This document shows positions 12,801 to 24,120 of a stretch of DNA of 64,000 nucleotides, piece by piece (position 1 is the stretch's first letter; each line of letters begins with the position of its first letter). The notes below the pieces were generated by a model. The model did no database searches. It was not told the origin of the DNA and worked only from the letters and a program-made list of their open reading frames with translations. The stretch is from assembly GCA_037013685.1 (NCBI GenBank), contig CM072895.1, positions 11,816,463-11,880,462 of the forward strand. Reading direction: 5' to 3'. Source of the stretch: Acridotheres tristis (lineage: Eukaryota > Chordata > Aves > Passeriformes > Sturnidae). The translations under genes and the position numbers were made by a program.

Positions 12801-15800
12801 TGTTTGTATAACCCAAGAATGGTTTTAATTAAACAATAAATCTAAGAAGCAATTAGGCAAAAAAGGAGTTGAGGCAAAATTGGTATTTTGAGAGAAAGCT
12901 GAGATATTGCACTTTAAAAATCAGACGGGCTGCATGTTCAGCAAGTATTTGCTACAGCACCTGTGGAAGAGCCACAGTGTGGTGTTGCATAAATAGATGC
13001 CTATCAGGCGAGAAGCTCTATGGGTAGATATGTAATTATACAACTTAAAAAAAAAAGGCATAATATTTATACTGCAGCCTGGATTGGCTTCAATCATGTG
13101 CATAATACATTTATTTGAAAACATCCTAATTATGTGTTTACCTGACAGAAGGAGCCATTACAATCACCCTGGCACGTAAACCCATTTTATAAATCTGCCT
13201 GCTTTTGCCTTTACCCAAGAGACATACACCAACTGCACATTTATGATTATTTATTTTAATCTGTGAAATATATAGATAGTAGTATTTTTAAAGGATATCA
13301 TTAAAACATTCTGGATTTCTTTTTTTCTTCTTTCTATATTGCTGGGCTTTTTTCTTAGAGCTTTTCTGAGCAGCGATGTTGCATTTCATATGCAGGAAAA
13401 AAATGCATTCTTAACACTCTAGAAATAATAACAAACCCCTTCAAAGATTTAAATTAGTTTGTTCCCTGAATTAAATGTCCCATCTGCTTCCCTTCCCTCC
13501 CCAAACCTCTTCTTGCCACCCCCTGGTGCGCGTGCACATGGGTTTGTGGTTTGTTTTTTTTCCTGGCGTTGCTTCTGAATTCCATCAGATGCACAGCTAT
13601 TCCAGCCTGCTGGGGCTGTTCCTTGAAAACCAGGTTTGGAGTTTGTGCTGGGTGTTGAGTGCAGGCATTGAACCCCCTGCTCAGGGGCTGCACAGTCTGG
13701 GCTGGGAACGGGTGTGCTTGTGGCTGCTGGAGCGAGAGGAGCACCGGGGCTTGGGTTCTGTGTTTGGTTTACACTGAGAGCATTGGAGCATTTTGTAGGG
13801 AGGAAAGTGAATATTAAGAATCCTAACAAGTTTGCAAACAGTCATGAGGGGGAAGGGCAGTGAGGTGGGAGTTCAGCAGCCTTGACAATATCTTTCTGAA
13901 TAATGCTGGCTGTCTAATGTACTCGCAAGGTAAAGGAAATTCTAATTTAAGACTGGCTCCATTCTATACTCACAGGACTCTCTCTCTCAGTCTCTGTTTC
14001 TCTCTTCCCCATCCTCTCTCTCTTATTTCCCTCTTTGTAGGGAGAATACTTCAGTCATATTAGAGAATGGCCTGGCAGCCTTAACTGCACATCATCTCCC
14101 TCATTAGAGACGAAATAGAACATGTAAATATTTTCAAACATAATGTTTTGTTGAATCTTTTCTTGTAACTCATGCTGATCATTAGCTTGTATTTTAGGCA
14201 TTTATAATGAAAATACATTCATTTAAATTTATCCATGCTTTTGGGAAATATCTGATTTTAAATTTAAGAAAAAGGGCATTAGACATGGCTCTTCTTGCTA
14301 GCTGCATGTCCTGCCAGTCTGATTACACAATCTGTTATAATTATGCTGAGCTCTGCAGACCTTCAGGGAGCCAAGTTATACAGTAGAATGACTTCTAAAT
14401 GCTAGGGGTAAAACCTTGGGTCCACTGAAGTCAATAGCAAAATTTCTACTAATTTCATAGAGAGTATTTCTAAGACCATCTTCAGAATGATAACCATCAA
14501 TATTATTTAATGTACTAACTTAAATGAAAGGAAACCCAAATCTATCATTAATATTATATGGAGGCTAATAATCTCAATTTCTTGAACACTTAAGTTACAT
14601 GAAATTTAAAAATCTTTTGGTCATCATTATTGAGGAAAACAGAGTTTCTTAATTTAAACTGACCAAGATAATTCCTTCTAATACAATTTGTTATGCCTTT
14701 GCAAAATTTATGATGGAAAGCTCTATGTCTGTGTGGTTTTATGCCTGGGCAAAATGCAAAATGGCAGGATGGATTTGCTGAAAGACTTAAAAATACAATC
14801 TGAGCCAGGATCCAACATCCAACAGAGTTTGATTAAAGGCAATTACAAACTCTTGAAAGGAGTGAGTGAGGTGTAAAATGTATTTCAGTGACAACAGTCT
14901 TCCCTTTGCCATAGTGTGGGGTGCCACTGTACTTTTGGGACACTTGGGATGTGTGGCTGGTCCCACTTTCCACCTCCTCAGAGAGCCAGGGTCCATTTCC
15001 ACCTCTTCCAGCATCTCCTGGCCATGCCCCTCTACCTCCATCCCACCCCTGAGCTTCTGTGTGGATGTATTTCCAGTGTGTGTTGTATCCATTCTGCATG
15101 GCCTCCCTGTGACTAAATTCACCCTTCCCCAAACTAATTTATAGAGCTAACTGATAAATTTATTCAACTTCATATACAGTTTCTAATCAGGTAGGGAGAA
15201 TTTGACAGAGGAATTGAAAATCAGAGCCGTGCTCAGAAGAGGAAGAAAGCTCTCACCAGTACTGACCCATTTGCATTCTTTCTTCTAGTTCATATTTATT
15301 TCAAATTATTATGTAACTTTGCATTGAGCAGTATTTTTTGTTGCTGGAACATAATATTGAGCCAAACAAATTTAAGAATCAGCATAGAAGATTTCATGTT
15401 CGTAGAAGAACATGAAATCCTGACTAATCTTCATCATTTTTTAAAAAGGGAATCAGTCAGAATGAAACTGTAAAGCTGTGTCTAAGATAATTAAATTTTA
15501 AAACCTCTTTTTTTGGTAAGTGTATTTGGAATGAAAACAATCCTAATGGTAATATTAGTCTATTACTAGAAATGATGAAATTGTAAAAGCAGAATTTTTT
15601 ATAAAACATCATCCTCTGTCTTCAGAGAAAAGATAGATCGCATTGTCATGTTAAATGGTGGTGGGACCTAATTAACTGTCATTGATCATGGAAGGCAATG
15701 CACAGCACCATTTTTAAGCCAGTATCTTAGATAATTTGCATCAAGGATCTTTTAGGAGCCAGTCAGGAAGCTGTCTGGATGATTACCATTGGTTTTCAAT

Positions 15801-16550
15801 AGGTTTTGGAATTAAGGAAAGTTCAGGATCCGTTAAAAAACTAATATTGTTTGAGTATTTTGGAAAATACACAGTTGTAGGCCCTTAATCTTGACAACTA
15901 ACCACAGCCAAAGAATTAAATATAGCACTCTGCTGAAGCATTAAAACTGGCAAATATAATTCACCCCCACTGAATTTATGGAAAATACCAAGCCAATTTG
16001 ATATACTTTTGAATTGCTGACAAATTCAATTTTAAAAAGCAATAGTCTATTAATACCATCTACAGCAAGACTTCTAATTGCCTAATACCAAACATTCTCC
16101 TTAATAAATTAGAAACATGCAAGCAAACATGCTGAAGCTTAAATGAGTCTAAGGGAGGCTCCTCAACAGTTCTGGCACATGTTTGGCACAGTAATGGCAA
16201 ATGAGGAATGCTCACAGGAGATGTGACTAAAGAGCCCAAAGCAATCAGTTCCTGGCCATGCACATTTTGAATGTTTTAGCAGCAAAGAAAACAGAAAATA
16301 TAAATTGCTAATCATTAGTTTGTCGATGGCACTAAAATTGTGGAAGTATTGAAATGCAGAAAGCCATGATAGAAGATGAAAGAAGAGAGTCTGCACCAAA
16401 GGCTTATCTTGGCAACATGCCTTCTTCACAGTATGCCCTAAAATAGTATTTTCATTCTCCATCAAAGGCTAAGAATATACCAGAAACCATAAGCTTACAC
16501 TTAATACTTTTTATAATATGTATGCAGAAAATTATAGAGTTCATAGAAAC
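9871..16550. other. AT-rich non-coding DNA with possible conserved elements
   Basis: No protein-coding gene is supported. The segment 14100-16100 is particularly AT-rich with many TAAT and ATTA cores, of the kind seen in vertebrate developmental enhancers, but without alignment this cannot be separated from plain AT-rich DNA. A small motif near 14410-14440 ('CACTGAAGTCAATAGC') resembles a widespread reptile/bird interspersed repeat. Confidence 0.45.
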
Positions 16551-16752
16551 CTAAGAACATGTATTCAGCCACCCAGGTCAAGGAGGAATTATCTAGAGCT
16601 GTAACACAACGTTACTTTTCAGTTTCTAAAAGAAAATTTGCAACCACAGGATTGTGTTTCATAGCCACAAATGTGCCTATCCTTCATGAATTTGTCTAAT
16701 CCCATTCTAAACCCATTTAAACTCTGCAGTATCTCGTGACAATGAATTTCAC

Positions 16753-16786
16753 ATATATATATTTATATATATATATATATATATAT
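16753..16786. repeat. (AT)n microsatellite
   Basis: A 34-bp AT/TA tract interrupted by TTT at 16762-16764, lying inside the CR1 fragment. Confidence 0.95.
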
Positions 16787-17992
16787 CGTGTGGAAAACTG
16801 CTTCCTTTTGTTGGTTTTACACCTGTGACCCATTTCAGCTGGGAGCTTGCCAGTTCCTGTGTATGAGAAAGAATGATTAGTTTATTTTGGATCACTTTCA
16901 CCACATCATTTTTTTGATTTTGCAGTCTTCTGTGGCATCTCTTCATCTCTGTCTTTTACAGGGTGCATGATCCTAATTGTTCCTTGCACAGGCATTGTCC
17001 TATTATGTGCTGCCCTCAGAGGCCTCAAGGAAGTTATGGGTAATCAAACCAAAAGTTTGTGGTGACCAAGCAAGGGAGGACAGCAGTGTGTACCTTCCTG
17101 GTCTATTTTCCCTCATCCCACCATTCCAAGCTCAGGTTTTTCCTAATCTAGAAAAGATAAGCATTATTCTGCTCAGTTGCTTCTTGAATGCTGTGATCCT
17201 TCATCATGCTCAGCATCCTCTGGCAGCAAAGTTCCTCACCTTGTTTGCTTCTCCTCTGAAGGGGCGTCTCCTCTTCTTGGCCTTGAACCCCCATCTGGTT
17301 CCTTGGCTGTTGCCCCAACCCCTGGTATTGAAAAAGTCATTGGAGGGTAAATTCAATTCATCTTTTTTGACCTCGTAAAGGGCCTCATAAACATTCAGCA
17401 TGGTTTGTGTCACTTCAGGTCAGGAGTCCTCATCTGTTCATCCATTCCTGTATCCCTGTGTACTTGGGGTTCTGAACTACCCTTGGTACTCCCATCTCTT
17501 CCAGCTCTGCTCTCTGCCTTTCCCAACGTGGGACCAGAGCTGCACCTAGCATCCACAGAGCTGCTGACCTGCTGCTGTTTAGTGGTTTGGTCTGTATTCC
17601 TTTCTCAGTTATTCTATTGCTTTTCTGATCTCTGCTGAACACTGCGATGGCATTTCCAGGCATCTCTCTGTGATAACCTCAAAATCTTTTCTTTGTTTGG
17701 TAACAGTCAACTCACAGACCAACAAATGTACTTGAAATTAAATTTGTATATTCTCATTACGGCACTTTGCAGATATCTACATTGATTTTAGTGATTTACA
17801 TTTTATTGTGCAGTCATTTTGAATTGTAAGATCCTTCTAATCTCTTCCTGGTAAATTCTTGTCCTTTAACCTTGAATAACTACTGTCACCAAATTTTTTC
17901 ACTGTTCAACCTTTCTTTTCCAAATGTCTAGTGACTCTGCTAACAGCACAGGCTTTTGTACTTCTTCCATGATCTTGAAGTAGGGAGGAAAG

Positions 17993-18011
17993 GAAGAAGA
18001 AGAAGAAGAAA
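17993..18011. repeat. (GAA)n short tract
   Basis: About six GAA units within a wider purine-rich stretch (17981-18024). Confidence 0.85.
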
Positions 18012-18440
18012 TAAAAAGAAGGAATCAGTTCTGGTCACAGTATTTAAAACATGGCTGTAAGGTGGATTTGTCTGTAAGGTAGACTTAGAGAATAACAGTG
18101 ATTTTCTCTGCTTTGTTCTCTAAATAATTAATAATCTCAAATTTACTTTTTAGACTGCTGCTGAGCAGTGAGGTATCGTTTTCATGGAGCCATCTGCAGT
18201 GACTCCACAGCCCCTTTCATAATACAAGCAGCTCATTCAGGACCCATGATTTTATATGTTGAGTTAAAGTTGCTTTTCCCCTGTGTATTATTTTGCAGCT
18301 ACAAATACTGAACTTAATTTTTAAACTCATTGACTCAATATTATGAGATCACTCTCCATTCTTTGCAATCAGCTTTGCTTGTGTTAACTTTATTTCAGTA
18401 ACCTGGATAATCTTGTATCATCTTCAGCCTGTATCATCTG

Positions 18441-20790
18441 ACCCTCAGCTTCCAGACTCCTTCGAGGGTGTCTCGAGAAGCCTGTGTGCCCGTGACAAAG
18501 TGAGGGAACTCTGCAAATGGTGTTTGCCAACCTGCCCGGGGTGGGTGGGTGGTGAAGGAGGAAGGCAAGTGCTCATGTTGCCAGTTTCCTGCTTTGGGAA
18601 AGAAAGTCCCTCCAGCTGGCATGAGCTGCTGTGCTGCCTGCCAGGAGTGGCTGCTGCGCCACAGCCACTCCTCCAGGTGTCACAGGTGATGAGCAGCAAA
18701 GAAACATTTACTGAGCAGGCCAGGATGCAGTGGATAACACAGGAGCAGCCAAATAGTTTCTGTTTCAGTATAAGCAATTATTTATCTAAAAACAAAGGAG
18801 GATGCCTATGAATAAGGAATGAGGACTTTGGAAGAGGTGACTCTTAGAAGGACTCATGGGTCTTGGCGAGGAACCACTTGCAGATGAGCTGCCAGTGTGG
18901 TTTGGGCCAAAAGAGCAGGGGAACCTCGGGTATGTAGAAATAGAGCAAGCAAGGGCTGGCCAGGAGTTCCCATTGTCTCTGTGCCTGGCCGTGGTGTGGC
19001 CTCTTTATTGCAATATATAACAATATCTACATTGCTTTATTATATAAAGCTTTTATTATTATACATATTACATAAAATTTTATTCTTTTCCTTGATATCA
19101 TTATTCCTTTTGGTCAAATTTCATAGCCCCTGGATGATGGGCTCAACTAAATCTCAGCTATTGTCATACCTCAAAAGTTAATTGAGACTGGTGGAATGGG
19201 GGAAGTGAGACGCCAGAGGGGTGAATGATGAGAACAGTAAACTAGGGCCTGCAGATTACATGGAGCTTCCAGCAGGCTGCCACAGGCTCAGTACTTAGGC
19301 AAAGTATTAATTAAGTTCTATAGTAATGATCTGCAATGGAGTATTAATAGCACACTGTCTGCATGCAGATCATCCCAAAGCTGGGAGTGCTGTACACACC
19401 AGTGAAAAAACATCAATAATACAAAAGGATCATTAACCTCTGCAGTACAGACAGGAGCTACCACAATGATCTGCACCTAGGAAAGACAGGGGCAAGTTGT
19501 TCAGACCATGAGAAATGAGGTCCTTTGTTAGATCCATCCCTGTTCAATATTTCAAAGCTGAATAGAATCACCCTGGTCAAGAGATCCTTGTTTAAAGGTA
19601 AATCTTTGCAGGGACACTGTTCCTCTTGGTGGGCTCTGAGCCTTGCAAAGAGGTATGTGTTGGGCATCTGGATATCTTGAGAGTTTTCCTTGGCTCCTTT
19701 CTGCATATTTGAGTATCAACAAAAAACCCACTTTATGAACCTTCTGTGTTGCTACAGTATCACTTTTCAGGGTCACTGCCAAAGCAGGACAAACTGTTAA
19801 GCCATGAATCTGTCTGTGGAGCCCAACATGGGAGGCTGTTTGGTTTGGATGATGTAAAGATATAAACAGGAAACATTTATATAAACATACAAATATTTGA
19901 TTTCTGGGCTGAAATCAAATGGAAAAAATTGGTAATACCATGGTGGTATAACTACAACAAAGAATACCCAGTACCAACAGTGGAAAGGAAGGTCTGCCTT
20001 TGGGAGCACCTTGCAGGGAATCATATTCACAGGGGAAGAGTGGAGGTCACCAAAGAGTTTTAAATTGGGTCTATGCCTGCAAGCTCTTGTCAGCACCTGC
20101 ACAGATGTGCCCTGAGGCCAACCCACAGTTGTCTCAGGCTCCAACCAAAACTCCTCCATGGGGTGGTTTTTGCAGATGTCACCTTCCGAAATGCCTCTTC
20201 ACCACTGTGTGGCAGCACGGGATACTGGATTTCTGCTCACCTACCTCCGGGCCGGAGCATACCCCGGATTGATGGAAGCGGTCCTAGGGCTCAGCCCTCC
20301 AAGCAGCTGCTCTGGCACAGTCATGGGGATGGATGGCAATGCTCGCAGGTCTTGCTGGAGCCTCTGTCCTGCCTTCTGCCCCAGGTGGAGTGGGAAGGTG
20401 ACAGTGTGGTCAGCACCCACCCTGGCAGCTCCTCGAGGAGTGGCTGCTCTGCAAATGAGACGCTGACAGCTGCCCCAGGGGGACCCTGGAACCCTGAGCC
20501 ATCCCTGCCTCAGCATGGGACTGCAGAGATCCCCCTCCAGGGCCACCAGCAGAGCTTATTGCTACAGCAAACACACAAACCCTCCAACTCACCTTGTGTC
20601 TCTGCTCTGACAGGTATTATTCTCTTGGTGAGCCAGAGCTTCAAACTTCTTTCTTACTTTTATCTGCCAGCCATTAGCAGTGGGTGAGGAGCAGGCACAT
20701 GGGCTGCTCCTTGCCATCATCCTGCTGCTGCATCGCTGCAGCCTCGTGTGCCATGGGGAGCTGAGTGCCCTGCCTGGGAGTGCTCACTGC
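18441..20790. other. Non-coding DNA
   Basis: No gene is supported. A plus-strand open frame at 20073-20687 is long for chance but has low-complexity composition and no recognisable domain. Confidence 0.55.
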
Positions 20791-20794
20791 TGAG

Positions 20795-21060
20795 AAAATC
20801 TTACATCTAGCCTCAGCTTCTTCTTCTTAACTTCAGGCTCTTTGTCCTACCATCTTCTGAGACGCTGAACTAATTCCCTTCCTTCATTTATATTGTTACC
20901 TTGAAGGTATTTATAGAGCAAGACTACATCCCCTCTGACTCTTCATACTGCTAATTTATAAAACCTTGGTTCCTTCAGTCTTTCATAACCATGTGCCTTA
21001 ATCCTGGCATCATTCCTATTACTTCTATTTCTCAAAGTGGAGGGACATTTTTTGTATTTT
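20795..21060 (-). mobile_element. CR1-type LINE fragment
   Basis: The plus strand carries the reverse-complement text of old CR1 families: 'GGTATTTATAGAGCAAGACT', 'ACATCCCCTCTGACTCTTC', 'CTTGGTTCCTTCAGTCTTTC', 'ATAACCATGTGCC'. It corresponds to the 'tttatagac...atatccccccttag...ccttcagtctctcctcata' segment near the CR1 3' end. It is diverged. Confidence 0.55.
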
Positions 21061-21539
21061 AAACTTGGAACAACCTGCATTCAGGCAAAGGGACACACAC
21101 TGTGACAGGCTGCCCATCCCTTGGCCACTTGGGCTCTTCTCCCCATGGGGAGGCAGGCAAGAAGAGCCCAGTGCAAGAGGTATCCATCCCCAGGTGTGGT
21201 GCACAGCTGGCAAGCACTCAAATGTGGCTGGCATAAAGGACTGGGGTGAGGGACCACACTGGCAGTGCTGCCGAGCTGGGACACTGGAGCAGGCACTGGC
21301 ATGGCAGGTACCATACAGCACTGCTCCCAAGCCTCCATCCTGAACTGGCATCAGCTCTGTTCAGGACTGTCCAACTGCAGGATTATACAGTGTTAGCCTG
21401 GCTCTCACCCATTAGCCTTGATCCCACTGCTTTCCAGTACCTGAGCCATTCCTTGTACTGGGTTTGCATGGCAAGGTTTGGGAAGTGGGGAGTGAGGAGT
21501 GACTTCTGTGAGAAGCTCCTGGACCCTTCCTCCATATGC

Positions 21540-22430
21540 AACAGAGCCAAGATGGACCTGCAGCTGGCCAAGGCTGAGCTCATCAGAGACAGTGGTAGCA
21601 CCTCTGGGATAACAAATTTAAGAAGCAGAAAAAAACCCCCGGCAGCTGCATCCAGAAAGAGAAATGAGAGTATGTGAGAGAAAGTGCTGTGCAGACACCA
21701 AGGCCAGTGAAGAAGGAGGGAAGAAGGAGCTCTGGGTGCCAGAACAGAGATTCCCCTGCAGCCTGTGGTGCTGCCCATGGTGAGGCAGCTGTGCCCTGCA
21801 GCCTTTGGAGATCCACAGTGGAGCAGAGATCCGCCTGCAGCTCGTGGATGACCCAACACCAGGGCAGGGGGATGTCTGAAGGAGGCTGTGACTGTGCCAA
21901 ACCTGTGCTAGACCAGGCTCCTGGCAGGACCTGTGAAGAGAGAGCCCCCCTGGAGCAGCTTTGCTGGCAGAGCTTGCAAGCCCAAGAGGAATCCACACTA
22001 GAACAGGGAAGTGCGTGAGGAGTCTCCTCTCTGCAGAGGAAGGAGGAGCAGAGACAACATGTGATGAATTGACCACAGCCCCCATTCTGTGTCCCCCTGT
22101 GCCACTGCAGGGGAGGAGGAAGAGGAAATCAGGAGCAAAGTTAAGCCTGGGAAGCTGGAATGGGTGGAGGGAAAGTGTTTTAAGATTTTGCTGTATTTCT
22201 TATTATAAAATTCTGATTTAATTGTTAGCAAATTAAGCTAATTTCCCCAAGTCAAACCTGTTTTGCTGAGATGGTAATTGGTGAGTGATCTCTCCCTGTC
22301 CTTACCTCAACCAATGAGGCTTTTGTTTTATCTCCCCTGTCCAGCTGAGGAGGGGAACGATGGAGCAAGTTTTTTGGGCTCCTGGTGTCCAGCCTGGGTC
22401 AGCCCATCACATTCTTCTCTCTATGAGGTT
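21540..22430 (+). mobile_element. Avian LTR-like interspersed repeat (about 0.9 kb)
   Basis: The order of blocks matches a dispersed element I know from songbird genomes: 'GAGAGTATGTGAGAGAAAG', 'GCAGACACCAAGGCCAGTG', 'AGAGATTCCCCTGCAGCC', 'CTCCTGGCAGGACCTGTG', 'GAGACAACATGTGATGAA', 'AATTTCCCCAAGTCAA', 'GTAATTGGTGAGTGATCTCT', 'CCCCTGTCCAGCTGAGGAG'. Internal units of the form 'GTGGAGCAGAGATCCGCCTG' repeat loosely. It is most like a solo LTR or LTR-derived repeat. It encodes no usable product and its exact ends and class need a repeat library. This is the best single indication that the host is a bird. Confidence 0.6.
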
Positions 22431-23770
22431 CCAAATTGCTGTGTATTAGTGCTGGGTCTTGTCTTGTTGCATCCAGCCCTTGGATATAACGTTCCCAGAC
22501 AGATTTGGATGCATCCCAGGCTGTACTGGGTGCCCACTGGTGATGCTGATATAAATGGTGCTACCTTATTCTCTGTTTAATGAAACTTTAAAATACAAGT
22601 GCCGGTCCTGTCTCCGGTGGTAACGTCACTGAAATTGTTTCCAATTTTGAAGTCTCATTTTTATGGTTACTATCTGAGTCTGTGACTCATCAACCAATTT
22701 CTAGCCCACACCAAATTCTTTACTGAGTTTTCATTCAGTCTTTAAGAAAACTCAGTTATAGCACTACAAGAGCGACTCTGAGAGGACTGGCCACAGAGGA
22801 AATGGAGGAGCAGGCAGCTAATGAGGGCAATCAGCTCAGATAGAGGAGGAAATTAGCTGTAAGACATAGGGATGGATGGGGTTGGAGGCAGTGAAGTTCC
22901 ACATCTGGATGTCCCTGTGGGTTGAAGGGAGCAGGAGGCTGGGTCCCTGAAATCAAAGCAGCTTCAGTTCCTGCAGAACTCCCAAAACCATAGCTGCTCA
23001 GTGGGCTCCTGGTGCATCCCACATCACCTTCCTCATTACCACGGTTAAGTGCACTCGGCTGGAGAGCTTTGTGATTCACCCGTGGTGTGAGCTGTGCGGG
23101 AGGAGCTGCAGATTCCCCAGCCTCCAGAAACTTCATGCCACTCTCATAGCAGCTCTCTCACATCTTAGTCCTTCCCCAAAACGTGAAAGAGATGTGGAGG
23201 AGAGCAAAACATCTGCTTCCTGGTGAGGGAGAGATGTGTGGCTGCTCAGCAGGTTATCTGAGAATAGAGGTTATTGAAATTCTTATTTTCCAGGGACTGC
23301 ACTTAAAAAGGCTGCTGGTTATTTGAGCTGCTGGACTTTGAAAATAAGATAGAGAGTTAGCTTTTCCTCCCTACTGACGCTCAGTTCCCTTCGGATTTTG
23401 GAAAAAACGTCTCCATGTGCAAAAGCAAAGGCAGAGTGCAAACATTCCCCTCCTGCCACTTGGGAAGGACTGAAACAAGGAAGGCTGTGTACACAGGCAA
23501 GAGGTGAGCCCTGCAGGCAGGCTGCCTCACCTCCAAGCTCCCAGCTGTGCTGAGGAGCCCTGGGCAGAGGCTGTAGGTTAGGTAAAGCAGAAACAAGGAG
23601 AAGCAGGAAAGAAGAAGATGGAGGGATGAAACCCAGTTTGAAACTCTCCTGCAGCAGAGAGCTGCAGGCAAGAGGGCAGCAGATTCTGGTCCTGTCTTCT
23701 TAATCTTTTTTTGTAATGGGATGCACAGTGTTCTCTCCCGGGGCCCAGATAACCCCTCTGATGAAGGGAA
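22431..23770. other. Non-coding DNA
   Basis: No gene or recognised repeat family is seen. Confidence 0.5.
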
Positions 23771-24120
23771 GATTATTTTTCAAGATTGTCTTTAGAGATT
23801 TTTTTAAAAATTCTCAGGTGCACTGTGTCTGGACCTGCAGATTTACAAAATGTAGGTTGAGTCTTGTCAGATACTCTTTTACCATCTCAGTGTTTATCCT
23901 TTGCTCTTGGCCTCTCCAGCTGCTCTCTCATAAATTCTCTGCTTCCTAAAGAAGAATCCCAAATTTCTTCATTATCATTACTGAAGGTATGTGAGCATGG
24001 ATTTCTCTACCCCAAACCACTCTGGAGTCAACCCAACTCAGCCTTCAGTTGCTAGAAGACTGAGATTTATTTCCTAATTCCTCTGTCCTTCTGTTCTTGT
24101 TTTTGAATGTAAAACATTAA
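23770..24120 (-). mobile_element. Possible CR1-type LINE fragment
   Basis: Blocks such as 'TGTCTGGACCTGCAGATTTA' followed by 'CAAAATGTAGG' and a run of 'TACTCTTTTACCATCTCAGT' resemble the reverse complement of the CR1 endonuclease/RT linker. The match is weak and recognised from memory only. Confidence 0.35.

Larger units (their letters stand above)
16560..18440 (-). mobile_element. Old CR1 LINE, about 1.9 kb, diverged and broken
   Basis: The plus strand reads as the reverse complement of CR1 ORF2. Landmarks in order are 'GACAATGAATTTCACA', then 'CGTGTGGAAAACTGCTTCCT' with 'TTTTGTTGGTTTTA', 'ACTTTCACCACATCATTT', and at 18356-18420 'TCTTTGCAATCAGCTTTGCT' followed by 'AATCTTGTATCATCTTC', which tracks the CR1 'gcagtcagctttgga...ttttgtatcatctgc' region. 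Part of 16980-17400 may be an insertion or may have drifted beyond recognition. An (AT)n microsatellite has grown inside it. No open frame survives. Confidence 0.65.

Noticed and set aside
20073..20687. 204-codon plus-strand open frame
   Set aside because: No family signature, no splice support, and composition like neighbouring random frames.
22831..23136. Possible small secreted protein on the minus strand
   Set aside because: No convincing signal peptide or homologue; typical random frame.
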